Below are positions 38,809 to 49,248 of a stretch of DNA of 64,000 nt, piece after piece. The position numbers and the translations under genes are program-made. The stretch spans positions 30,039,957 through 30,103,956 of the forward strand of contig CM055096.1 in the NCBI GenBank assembly GCA_029204225.1. Reading direction: 5' to 3'. The notes below the pieces were generated by a model that worked only from the letters and a program-made list of their open reading frames with translations, was not told the DNA's origin and ran no database searches. The number at the start of each line of letters is the position of its first letter. Position 1 is the stretch's first letter. Source of the stretch: Diphasiastrum complanatum. Taxonomy: Eukaryota > Streptophyta > Lycopodiopsida > Lycopodiales > Lycopodiaceae.

Positions 38809-38918
38809 CTTTGTTCTATTTTGAATGCCCATCACTTGTTTTCAACTCAGTTGTCAGACTTCCCTTTGTTCTAGTCTGAATGCTCATCACTTGTTTCCAG
38901 TTCTGTTGTCAGACTTCC
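38809..38918 (+). repeat. 55-bp tandem duplication upstream of the peptide gene
   Basis: Two adjacent 55-bp copies (TTGTTC at 38811 and 38866; each ends GTTGTCAGACTTCC) differ at about eight positions. They lie about 70 bases 5' of the TATA box at 38985 and may carry promoter elements. Confidence 0.85.
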
Positions 38919-38984
38919 TAGTAACTAATTAACCATCAGACTTGTAGATATCTATATGCATGTAAATCAATGTGTGGGTTTATG

Positions 38985-38995
38985 TATATAAATAG
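38985..38995 (+). promoter_or_regulatory. TATA box of the small peptide gene
   Basis: TATATAAATAG is a near-perfect plant TATA box. It is 64 bases before the ATG at 39059, which leaves about 30 bases for the transcription start and a short leader. Confidence 0.75.
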
Positions 38996-39058
38996 ACCAC
39001 CACCCCAACATCAATCGCGACTAGTTCATTTATTAGTAGTGTGCTCTAAATATTCACC

Positions 39059-39409
39059 ATGAACATCACGTCTTATTTGCTTGTGGTTCTTTGTGCACTC
39101 ATCTTGATCCCCGCCGTAGTAAAGCCTGTCCAATGTGTCGTGCCTTATCTCAAACACAGCTCACAACAATTGCCAAGGAAACTGGGAGTGATAGCGGAAA
39201 AAGGTCTTCTACACGATGAAAAGTTGACGAAAAACAATGATGCGCAGCTGGAGGTGCGAAAGCTTTACAATCCCAAAGACAGTCATCCGCTGTTGTCCAC
39301 AGAACAGTGGCAAGCTCAAAGCAAGTGGATAATTCTACCCAAAGGACCAACTCCTCCTTCAGCACCCACCTCCTCTTGTCGTGGATGTAATTACAGCGGC
39401 CATGCTTAA
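39059..39409 (+). CDS. IDA-like (IDL) secreted peptide precursor, divergent
   Basis: The 116-residue product begins with a clear signal peptide (residues 1-26, hydrophobic LLVVLCALILIPAVV, cleavage likely after C26). A variable, charged middle follows. The C-terminus has ILPKGPTPPSAP at residues 92-103. This resembles the core of IDA-family peptides, where LPKG is followed by PIPPSAPSKRHN. IDA peptides are perceived by HAESA-type receptor kinases with SERK co-receptors and control abscission and cell separation. The usual basic end R-H-N is replaced by a Cys-containing tail (C107, C110) ending NYSGHA. No Lys/Arg cleavage site flanks the core except K95. Single exon, as for IDA genes, with a TATA box 64 bases upstream. 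The family assignment rests on one short motif; a Pro-rich secreted peptide of another kind is possible. Confidence 0.55.
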   Translation: MNITSYLLVVLCALILIPAVVKPVQCVVPYLKHSSQQLPRKLGVIAEKGLLHDEKLTKNNDAQLEVRKLYNPKDSHPLLSTEQWQAQSKWIILPKGPTPPSAPTSSCRGCNYSGHA

Positions 39410-41300
39410 CATGCAAGAGCTGGCTCCTTGCAGCAGGCAATGCCCTACAAGCCTTCTCGGTCTTAGGCCCGCTAACATGAATTTACTTTTTCCGGGAATT
39501 CGTTTATCCATAAAGCTTGAACATGAAGAAATCTTTGCCGTTTTGAGTAGCAGAAAGCCTTCATTTAAACAGAAAATTCAACTACAGCTTGTATATCCCA
39601 CACTAGCAATCTAATTGTCATAAGATCAGGTGCAAACTCTTTTTGTAACTAAAGAAACATTGTGTTGAGCAGAATTCAGCTCAATTTGGAGCTGTATGCC
39701 ATTGCTTTCATTCGAAACAGAACAGAGTTTTCTTCTCTTACATGCTAATCTCTTGATTTGCCAATTTCCTGGAGATTAACTCGAATTGCCCACGTCAAAT
39801 AATAATTATTAGTGCATATTTCAACCTTTGCTATGGCTAACAAGGCTTGGCATTTCAGTTTCGTCTCCCATATGAAAATGCATAGAATATAGCGAGCTAT
39901 TTGTATGCCACCAAGTGTCCCATCCCATGTGCTTGTAATTTGAGGTATATGAGGCTCATTAAGAGCTAAGGTTGATATTTTCCATGTGCCTATTTGGAGC
40001 TTCACATGTGGACAAGACTAAGGTCTTATTCTAGGAGCATGTGGCAAGTTAGTTGTCAACCAAGCGAGTGACTTACCTAACATTTTGAAAGCATTAGCTT
40101 GTTCGGGTGGGATTTAGAATTTTTTCAAGTGTATAAAATCCTTCGTGAGTTGATTGGTAATCGAATGCTTGTTTCTACTTGTGTTTTACATCTAACTAAA
40201 GCAATACACTTTGCTTTATAGTTTCATACATGCTTTGACCTCATCTTTATGTTTGAGTGATCAAGATAAAAAATATAGTGGAGCAATTGCCAAAGTGACA
40301 ATCATCAATTATTAGCATGGGAATGCCGAGTTCTAAAAAGTGCATCACCTTGGTGTGAAAATTCTAGAGCTTGTATAGTATTTGTGATTGTAACGAATCC
40401 CAAAAACTTAGTTTTCCACATTGTTGCTATATGATTTCTCATAAAGTTTTGTATATAATCAATCCAATCTATTTTTCAAATGTATTTGAACATGCTTGAC
40501 AATATCAATGTAATCAAATGTCATATTCTCAAATGTTTGCAAGGGCAATGTAACAAAATTGCTACATATCTGATAAGGTTCAAAGAACACATGTCTATTT
40601 TGCTGAGCTGTTGCAAAAACATAAAAAAAATGATGAAACAACGATATGAAGTACTCCCTAGCTTCAATAACACCAAAACCATCGAGAAATGAAGATAGCA
40701 TGATATCCAAATTAAGCCTACGTGAAGCTAAAGACATTGTATTAAAGGAATTATAGCCAAAAAACACCAGATTAAATGTATGTATCGGTTATGTGTGCAA
40801 TGATCAGAAGCAGTATTAACCTTTCAAGAAATTGCACACAAGAACGATATGTACGACCTAAACATTGGTAGAAGTGAAAAAAAATCACTAAAAATATTGG
40901 CCTCGAACTGATATTTATACACTTTCAACATTGTACACGTGTCACCAACATGGATCATGAAATAAATGCGCTGTCAAATATTGGAATATTTGCCACGTTG
41001 CAACTTTACAACTATACAAAAAGAATATTCTCTCTGCATCTCTCTACCTCACTATTCGCACATATCCCATATCAATGCCCAAAAAGCCTGCATTAGGCCA
41101 AAACACGTTAATTGAACTTTATTATGCGTGGACCAAATGATATATAAATGAATTTTATGATTCATTTTTGCGTTCACCAGTAGAGAATAGCGTAGTTTTA
41201 TTTATTTATTTATTGTTCTGTTTTGCTTTTTTGAGCCCAGTAAGGTGCTTTTAGTATGATTTTAGTGTTTTAGGCTGTAGTGTTTATGGCTAGAGACAAA
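39410..41300. other. Non-coding sequence 3' of the peptide gene
   Basis: No convincing gene is present. Opposed short frames at 40459-40767 have no recognisable domain. The first 200 bases probably include the 3' untranslated region of the peptide gene. Confidence 0.4.
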
Positions 41301-41509
41301 GTCATCATAAAAAAAAGCAAACAACAAGGGAGTGCCTTAGGCATAATAAAGTTTTGTGCACTATTTGTAGAGCGGCAAACGTAAATGTTGTGCTGAGCCG
41401 TCTGACTACACCTCGCATCCCATCGCCAATGGATAAGATGTCCGTAATCTCATCGAATCTAAGGTGCAGGCTACAGAACCAGTGCCTACAGATGTTGAGG
41501 ACCTTTTTG

Positions 41510-41700
41510 GTTTCAACAATGCCATCGTTGTTGTTGTTGCTGCTGCTGGCTCTCCCACTGCTACTGATTGTCCTGTTGTTGTAACTGGTTCTCTTGCTGG
41601 TGGTGGTTCTCTTGCTGCTATTGTTGGTTCCACTGATGTTGTTGCTTCTCTTGCTACTGTTGCTGGCTCTCTTGCTATTGCTACTGGTTCCCACCCACCT
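41510..41700 (+). repeat. Imperfect trinucleotide tract (GTT/GCT-rich)
   Basis: A run of GTTGTTGCTGCTGG-like triplets gives Val/Ala/Gly-rich peptides in one frame and Leu-rich ones in another. Frames here are products of the simple sequence, not supported genes. Confidence 0.7.
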
Positions 41701-42228
41701 TGGGCATGAAAGAGAATGGAGAGGATGCAACCACCACCAAGACAAAGGTGTAAACAACGAAGGCATAATTTATGGAGGAGATTGTAATGTATCAGAATAG
41801 CACCAAGCTCTTACTGCCTCGGGCCCCATTTTTTAGAGTGGTTGAAAAAATGATGGACATTTTAGTCCTTGACTACAGGATCACAAGTGAGGCCATGTCT
41901 GCATTGCAGGACGCTACTGAGAATAATCTCACTACACTATTTAAATATGCCTACCTTTGTGCCCAACATGCCAAGTGAGTGACTCTTATGCCACGTGATT
42001 CAATGTTGGCAACACTGTTGCAAGTTGAGTGAGAAAGTTTGCAAGGTTCTCCTAAGGTATTTAAGATTTTTTGTGAAAACTCCTAAAAATGCACCCACTT
42101 TTGACCCTTTTTTTTGTGCATGTCATTTTAAAAAACCACCTATTTTTTAAGTTTTTTAAAGATTGATAACCTAGTTGCTAAAGGTAACAGAGATAGTAAT
42201 TTGTATTACTTGAGCATTCGAACTCGAG

Positions 42229-43190
42229 TCAAACAGTATTAAGTTGCTTTTCCACAAGAGTTTTGAACTTTACAGAGGACTCAAAAACTTCACTTTTCTT
42301 AGAAAAGAGATAAACCCAAGAGTATCTTGTTTTATCATCAATAAAAGTGACATACATAAGAGCTCCACCATTTGTTTCATGTGAAAATGAATGAACATCC
42401 AAGTGTATAAGGTCAAGAGGAGAGTTAGAGCTTATCATGGCAAAGATCTCTTGAAAGGAAGCTTATGAGATTTGGAGAGTCCACAAGTTTCACAAAGCTT
42501 GCCACACTTGGATATGAATTTGGGAAGTCCTCTTGCTAGATCCTTTGTCACCATGGTATCCATAACTTTGTAGTTAGGATGGCGTAACCTTTTGTGCCAT
42601 AATTTTACTTGAGTGAGCTCCTCCCTTGCCATGTTCACACTTCCAACCATCACATTAGCATCCAATTTGAATAACCTCCCTTGCTTGAAACCACTAGCAA
42701 TACTTTTTTCATCTTTCAAGATAGAACATGCTCCATGCTTGAAATGTACATCTAATCCACTATCCATAAGTAGTCCTACACTCAACAAGTTCTTTGTAAT
42801 TGAAGGTACATAAAGAACATTGTCTAGATCTACTTTTTAAATGATCCTAGACATAAAGGAATGGATCCAACCCCTACAATCACATTCTTCATCACTTGCA
42901 GTGAAGATAAATCTCTTAGAACTATTGTAAGAAAGTAGATTAGAAAAGTAGTCTTTTTGGTGAGTCATGTGAGAGCTTGCCCCACTATCAATCCACCAAG
43001 TGTCTTGATTAGATGTTTGTGGTGAGGATACCATCAAAGATAGATTGCCTTCTTCCGCATCCGCAAGCACAAGATTGCCTTGATTGTCCTTCTCTTGGGC
43101 ATTCTTCTTCTTGTAGGTAGGTGTACTTTCTAGTTTCACATGTGTGAAACACTGTCTGAGTACGGACTCCGACCTGAAAATCAAGTACAC
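42229..43190 (-). pseudogene. Copia protease to integrase-start fragment
   Basis: The minus strand at 42837-43190 holds the protease site TWWIDSGASSHMT. The frame at 42435-42788 has the Gag-pre-integrase domain (VKLWHKRLRHPNYKVM, then KCGKLCETCGLSKSHKLPF, the H-C-C pattern). The frame at 42229-42438 starts the integrase core (PLDLIHLDVHSFS, VTFIDDKTRYSWVYLFSKK). The sequence stops near 42229, so the rest of pol is missing. Reading frames change between domains. Confidence 0.88.
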
Positions 43191-43699
43191 ATTGATAGCA
43201 CCTCAAAACAATCAAAACAAATGTAGACAAATGAAGAGAATCACTCAAAATTGTTTCCAAAACCAAGATTGGTGTCTCACATTGATTATGGCCAAATAAG
43301 CCTCTATATATACACTTTTGGAGCTCGACGTACTGATCATGCATCAGATCTCACACGTGTGAGGATGCCTTGTCACCATCATGCAATTTGACACTTGGAT
43401 CAAAACTTTCCATTTTGGGCATTTTTGATCTATTTTCCTACTATATGGAGATCTTCATGGAAATCTTCTAGAAGCAAAAACTAGCCTACTTCAGCTATTT
43501 CCACATGTGTGAGCTGTCCTCTACACATGGGATGTGACACCTATTCAAAATATTTGACTCATGCAATCATTAGATTGGTGCCATGTGTCATATCTCTAGA
43601 AAACTAGTTTTTGGCCATTTTAGTCACTAGAACTTGAATTAAATCATATGTACAACATATATGATTATGGTACATGAAAAGTACACTAGTTTCACACGT

Positions 43700-43920
43700 G
43701 GGAATAGGCTCCACACATGTGGCTGCATCAGCCTCTGGCTTGACCTCAGTGCCATCAACGATGTCCCACAGTTCTTTGGCAAGAAGAACTACTTTCGTCT
43801 TGAACTTCTAGAGATGTTAGTTCTCTCCGTCGAGTTTGTCAATCAGAGATCAACTAGAAGATGGATCCATTCTAGTGTAGAGATCATTGGTAGAAACAAC
43901 GATGTCTGAATACTATTGGC
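43700..43920 (-). pseudogene. Copia Gag N-terminal fragment
   Basis: Read on the minus strand, the region gives KVVLLAKELWDIVDGTEVKP, the typical 'W..K....L...LWDIVDG.E..P' start of copia Gag. It lies just inside the PBS at 43999, so it belongs to the element whose 5' LTR is 44011-44812. About 500 bases of non-matching sequence (43190-43700) separate it from the protease fragment; a later insertion there is possible. Confidence 0.75.
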
Positions 43921-43998
43921 TGTGCACTTGCTGAGATGATGTCTTGGTAGAAATAAGTCTAATAACCTGCAGTAAAAATGCAGATTATTGAACCACCC

Positions 43999-44010
43999 GC
44001 TCTAATACCA
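43999..44010 (-). promoter_or_regulatory. Primer-binding site (tRNA-Met type)
   Basis: The minus strand reads TGGTATTAGAGC, immediately inside the LTR that starts at 44011. It matches the PBS of the copia element at 31062. Confidence 0.8.
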
Positions 44011-44812
44011 TGTCGAAAATGTGTGGACAGATTGATAGGATAGCAGTGGGAGTGGAGCAGATGGTAGATGGATCGATAGGATAGCAGCGGGAGTGAAGCA
44101 GATGGTAGATGGATCGCAAGTGCAACAGTTACTAGCAATAATCAAGATGAATCAACAGTAGCAATGCACAATAGAACAATACAGTAGTGAGACAAAGACC
44201 TACACTCTGATTGATAAAAAAATGAGTACAAGAGCGTGAGCAACGTGCGAGAGTTGGCACAAAAATGCTTCAGCTTATAATTGTTGAACTAGCATTCTGC
44301 TTACTAATTACATAGCAACCTAGTTACTTAACTAGAATACAGCCTACTGAGCATATTAGATTTGCTGACACTATACATTGATGGTTGCATGTCAGTGCTC
44401 AGTGCATTGGGAACATAAAATCTAACTACTTAATTTACTATAGCTGTTATGCATTATATGGTCGTCTTCTCTTAACTGTAAGTGTATGTACATGTCAGGT
44501 GGACTGTCAAAGATGTACTTGAAGTCGTCTGACAATTCATGGATTCATTATTCTCCTGATGAGGAAGTCGATATGTCAGGCATCTCGATGTGTCGGGCAC
44601 TTCGATGTGTCAGGTACTTTGGGTACTTTGATATGTTGGTTACCTCTATGTGTCAGGATCTTTGATGAAGATTATCGTTGATTACATATATATACATGGT
44701 GAAGTTGAAGTCGACAAGTCTGATTGAGTCGATTTGTCGTTGTCGTACTTTGACAGAATTTTTCAGGATTCTCATTACTTGATGGATTTGTCTTGAGCAT
44801 TGAGATCCAACA
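44011..44812 (-). repeat. 802-bp copia LTR, inverted relative to 32245
   Basis: It runs TGTTGGATCTCAATGC... to ...CATTTTCGACA on the minus strand and is followed by a PBS, so it is a 5' LTR. Its first 350 bases match 32245-32620 in reverse orientation. A 41-bp unit with GATAGGATAGCAG and GCAGATGGTAGATGG is tandemly doubled near 44033-44114. Confidence 0.8.
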
Positions 44813-45018
44813 TAATCAAACTCATCTCTAGGAAGGATTACAATCTCACTTAAATCACAGGTCTCTTCAAAATTCTTAAAGGCCAGTACACTTATTGATT
44901 TATCATTCACATAAAGCTAGTCTTGAATCAACTTAAATGAAATCAAGTTGGACTTGAAAACAATGGATCACATAAACTCATTCACATATAACGGAAGCAC
45001 TGAGGGGTCAAGATGGGA

Positions 45019-45036
45019 CCCCCCCCCCCCCCCCCC
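45019..45036. repeat. C18 homopolymer
   Basis: Eighteen consecutive C residues. The length is likely uncertain because such runs are prone to sequencing error. Confidence 0.8.
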
Positions 45037-45215
45037 TTCCCGAAGGATATTTCTTGTCATTATGCAAAACCAATTGGCCTATGCCAATTACATATACATT
45101 GGATTCCATCAAGGGTCTCAACTTAGGAATAAAAACTTACTTCCTTTCAATGGCCTTAATTCCAAATCTAGCTCATCATAGGCATAGGATTCTATTCATA
45201 AACCTTAATTCTTCT

Positions 45216-45591
45216 GACATGCAATCATGAAGGATCATACAAACTTGACATGCAATCATGACGGATCATAGAAACTTGACATGCAATCATGATGGATCAT
45301 AGATACTTGTCATGCAATCATGATTGATCATAGTTACTTGACATGCAATCATGATGGATCATAGAAACTTGACATGCAATCATGATGGATCATAGATACT
45401 TGTCATGCAATCATGATTGATCATAGTTACTTGACATGCAATCATGATGGATCATAGAAACTTGACATGCAATCATGATTGATCGTAGATACTTGACATG
45501 CCATCATGAGTTTGACATGCAATTCATGACTGATCACAGATACTTGACATGCAATCATGATGGATCATAGAATCTTGACATGCAATTGAAA
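45216..45591 (+). repeat. 31-bp minisatellite with 93-bp higher-order unit
   Basis: About 12 copies of a 31-bp unit, starting GACATGCAATCATGATGGAT, run head to tail. Units 2-3-4 and 5-6-7 form a triplet that repeats almost exactly: the ends are ..GAAACTT, ..GATACTT, ..GTTACTT, and the third member starts GTCATG. This gives a 93-bp higher-order repeat. Later units are more degenerate, including one truncated copy near 45496 and a 32-bp copy after it. Confidence 0.95.
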
Positions 45592-45840
45592 ATGAGCAAG
45601 TTACAGTTACATGCAAGGGCAAATAAACCAACTATAGTTACATGCAAATGCAATTATCAGAGAAAATGCATGCATGCAAAAGTTTTGAAGATCATAACCT
45701 ATAGAAAGCCGAGTTTGGAGAAGTAAGAGCTTTGTTTCACGATTAATTGGTTGCTGAATTTTTGGTAGTAGTAGTAGGCCGAGTTACAGGAATGGCCAAG
45801 ACTAGATTATGGTGCAGATACTCCAAGAATGGAGATGCAG

Positions 45841-45967
<127 letters not shown>

Positions 45968-46148
45968 TCCAAGAGGATTTGAGCTTCAAGGTCTTCCAAT
46001 CCAAAATTCAGCATAGCTTCCTTGAGCCAATGCTTCAATCTTCTTCTCCAAGGCACCTGTACACAAGAACAAATAAGAGGGAAGCGCTAGGAAGCACAAA
46101 CCTACAATACCCTTGGTAGGGGGGGCTCATTTCAGTTAGAAATCAGGT

Positions 46149-46615
46149 TGTGATCTGATTCATTAGTATAAGCTCTAAATGTGATGATGTAATTACTGTA
46201 CAGTTTATTTGGTTTACTGTATATGGTTGTGTTCGGGACGTGACCCACTATTATTATATCAGTCGGGCACTGACCCCATAGCCGGCTACTTGGGTTAGCC
46301 GAGTAGCCACACTTAGGAAAATTAGCCTGTACAAAGTTATTTGCAGTACTTGCTATACTTGGGGGCATGTCCCAAGTTTGTGGGTCGAATTTGGCCATAC
46401 TGAGCCCGACCTTAGTTTGACAGGTGGTAGGCCAATTTTAGGACACCTGCCTTTTCATGCAGTTTGTGAATACTCTATATGTACAGTGTTTCTTTGTAAT
46501 CTATTAACTTTTGATGTGCCATCTTTGAGAGCTTGTGAGGAGTGGTTATGGTGATTGTGTGATGTGATCTGCATACTCCACTAGATTCTATCGGAATTTC
46601 AACTTGGTATCAGAG
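46149..46615 (+). repeat. Candidate LTR with PBS, otherwise empty
   Basis: TTGGTATCAGAG (46604-46615) is a good primer-binding site, preceded by ..AATTTCA, so a 5' LTR ends at 46601. A TGTGATCTG at 46149 would give an LTR of about 450 bp, but that start is a guess. Downstream, MHDPVKLWDNVFHQEK (from 46634) may be a gag start. No further element domains follow in this orientation. Confidence 0.5.
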
Positions 46616-47489
46616 TGTCAGGGTGTTGCAGATATGCATGATCCGGTGAAGCTATGGGATAACGTCTTTCACCAAGAGAAATAGCACTCAAAGCATCTCA
46701 TGAGAGAGGACTCCATATGGGGTATCGACAGTCCGGATGGCTAGAGACAGCAAAGTTCCTTCGATCGGAGCTTCGGGAAAAATCAGAACGATCGTCGTAG
46801 GTGGATTCCGGGGAGAATTCACGGAGAAACTTGCAGTTTCGGTGGTTTCGAGGAAATCATCGGTGGTGGCGTAGTTATTCACTGTGTGGACAACTGTTTG
46901 GCGCAATGGGGCTTGCAAGGGATTTGCAAAGAGTAGTGACAGAGAGCCATAGCAATTTATAGGGTCAGATTGGGCGGAAAACTGAGAAAATTTCAAAAAT
47001 TTCCGGTTTCGTGGGGTGTTGGTGGATTTTTGGGAAATCAGACTATTTGGAGTCAATACCGCACCGATTTCAGAGCTGTAAATTGCATCAAATGCCTTGA
47101 GGTAGGGCAACCTCAGCCAGGCAGGGAGCTGTAAGAGGAAGCTCAGAGAAAGACTAAGCAGAGCCCAAGATATCTTCATCTTTCCTCAGCTAGGGGTTTT
47201 GAGAGGAAAACTTTGGATCTCTCTCTGTGGTCATCGAAATTTGGAGCTGTAAAATGCTAGAATTAGGCGCGCTGGTAGGGCGAGATGGCCTGCAAAGGGC
47301 CGTGGATGGCCGCGAACCAGAGAAGGACTGATTTCCAAATATCCAGATCAGCCATAGCTAACAAGCTATGAAGAAAGAGGAAGAGAAGAGGAGGAGGCCA
47401 CGTTGGTGGCTCGCACGCGCCTAGAGAAGGTGAGGCCTTAGTGCCTGGAAGGAGCCAGCGGCCTGAGGGAGTTGGATTAGCACGTGTTC

Positions 47490-47600
47490 TGATCTCCTCT
47501 TTGGGTTGACTCCCTCTTAGACTGAGGCTTCTTCTTCGGCTGATCTCTACTGTTGTAGAGAGCTTGATCTGATTCGTTCTTGTTGTCGTAGTGGCATATT
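47490..47600 (-). pseudogene. Copia gag scrap, same family as 17.2-22.6 kb
   Basis: The stretch matches 21290-21395, including the phrases GACTCCCTCTTAG and AGAGCTTGATC. It therefore comes from the gag region of the same family. It is about 110 bp with no flanking parts. Confidence 0.7.
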
Positions 47601-49212
47601 ATCATATATGGTGAAAAGTCCATGGATTACAATGGCATAATAACCTACATGCTTTTCTCCTTTGTTTTTGGAGAGACTCTTTAATGGCAGAATCGTTCAC
47701 CTAAATTTGTATTTAAAATAGATACAATCAGAATACCTTACAAATCTGTAAAGTATTAAATATTATTTTTAGAAAGTCCAATAGTGCATAACATTTTCAA
47801 GCTTTCTAGAAATAAAAAGTTAATGAAAAAAGACTTGCCAGTTATTACGACATGAAAGGGCCCCGGGTGGAGTCCTTCCCCTATACATAATGCTTGTCTA
47901 CTAAGGGGAAAAGCCCATGGGATTATTGGTCTTAAGGGGAAATGTAGGGCATTATTCCTTATACAGTGCCCAAAATGAACAAAAAAATTTCACTACAAAA
48001 ACTCAAAGGTTGGTTATGAGCCATTAACCAGACATGACCCCATTTTACTAGCACCTTATGAATCTTGAAATAATCAAGAAAAGCTTAGGAAGCATATTGT
48101 GGCTCATAAAAAGCAAACTTGTGTGGCTTAAAAGAATTTGCAGTTATAGAGAGAGCATGCCTCATTGCTCTTATGCTCTAGACAAAATTTTCTATTAGCC
48201 ATTTTGCTAGTTGGAGTATTTATTTATGTCAAGACTAATAATGTACACATCACTCTTGGGTGAGAGGATCGTTGGAGATTACTTTCTATAGACCTTTACT
48301 AGTGGTTTCGGTAGTTATTGAAATAAGGTGTCAAGGTGAACTCTCAAATGACCTTACCACTGGTAAACATCTCTAGAAAGACGATAAGTGTGTTAAAGTT
48401 GCATTTTACTTACTCTTACGAGATATCATCTTAAGATGTGTAATAAAATATCTTCAAGCATGTTATTTAGCTATAAAGGTTTACAAGGCACCTAAATGTT
48501 TGTGGAGGGAAATTTCACACATTGTGAAATGGATTTTCGTTGTAATTCAAAAATTTTATCTTCTTTTAACATCACAAGTTTCTTTCAAAACTTTTCAGCT
48601 AATAGATGTAATAGATACTCATAAGATGTGCCAAACTTTGAAAGCCCATATTAAAAAATTTACATGGCTTTTGCAACTCACATAGATTTTTGAGTGACGG
48701 TAGAAATTTTGATGAATATCATAATTGTGTTTATTTTGGAAAATGATAACTACAAGTTTTTAAATCAAATCTTAGTGAAAAACTAATCAAAAAATGTTTA
48801 AGATATCCATTTAGGTTTCCTTTTTTAATTTGTTAATGTCCCTTGTCTTGGTCTAGTGGATAAGAGTGTCACTTAACCAAACTTATATCCTAATCTATGT
48901 GTGAGAAATGGACGTTTATTAGGGGTCCTCGGGCTCAAAAGTTGCTTGGCCTAGAATGTTAAAGACTATCTTCAAAATCTACCGTTGAAAGACCATCATC
49001 CCCTAGTTGCAATTGGGCTTGCACAATGTGGCACATACTTTAAGCTTTAGTAATGAGTATATTTTAGAGTGCAATTATTCTCTTTGAGGTCGTCCCTTGA
49101 GGAATGGCCTGTGGCTCGAGGCGAAAATCCATTCAAAGAGTGGATGGGCCACATGTGAAACAAATTTTGATTCTTTTTTGGCTTGTTTTTATCATTAAAT
49201 TTGGTTTTCACG
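47601..49212. other. Non-coding region, two weak tRNA-like phrases
   Basis: No gene was found. TGGTCTAGTGGATAAGAG near 48850 resembles a Pol III A box as in tRNA-derived SINEs, but no convincing B box follows at the right distance. Confidence 0.35.
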
Positions 49213-49248
49213 TTTTCACGCACCTTCTAGGTGAAAGGTGTTTGAAAA
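49213..49248. repeat. Hairpin repeat, TTTTCACGCACCTT type
   Basis: Arms at 49213-49226 and 49235-49248 pair with a short loop and a few mismatches. The arm sequence is the same as in the hairpins at 51344-51381 and 51393-51433, which marks it as a member of a dispersed family. Confidence 0.75.

Noticed and set aside
41305-41766. Ser/Asn/Thr-rich and Val/Ala-rich frames on both strands
   Set aside because: These are translations of an imperfect trinucleotide repeat.
46688-47179. 163-codon minus-strand frame with a signal-peptide-like start
   Set aside because: It lies in the region after a retroelement PBS on the other strand and matches nothing I know. The hydrophobic start alone is not enough.
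48845-48900. Possible SINE A box TGGTCTAGTGGATAAGAG
   Set aside because: No B box at a suitable distance and no repeat ends were found.
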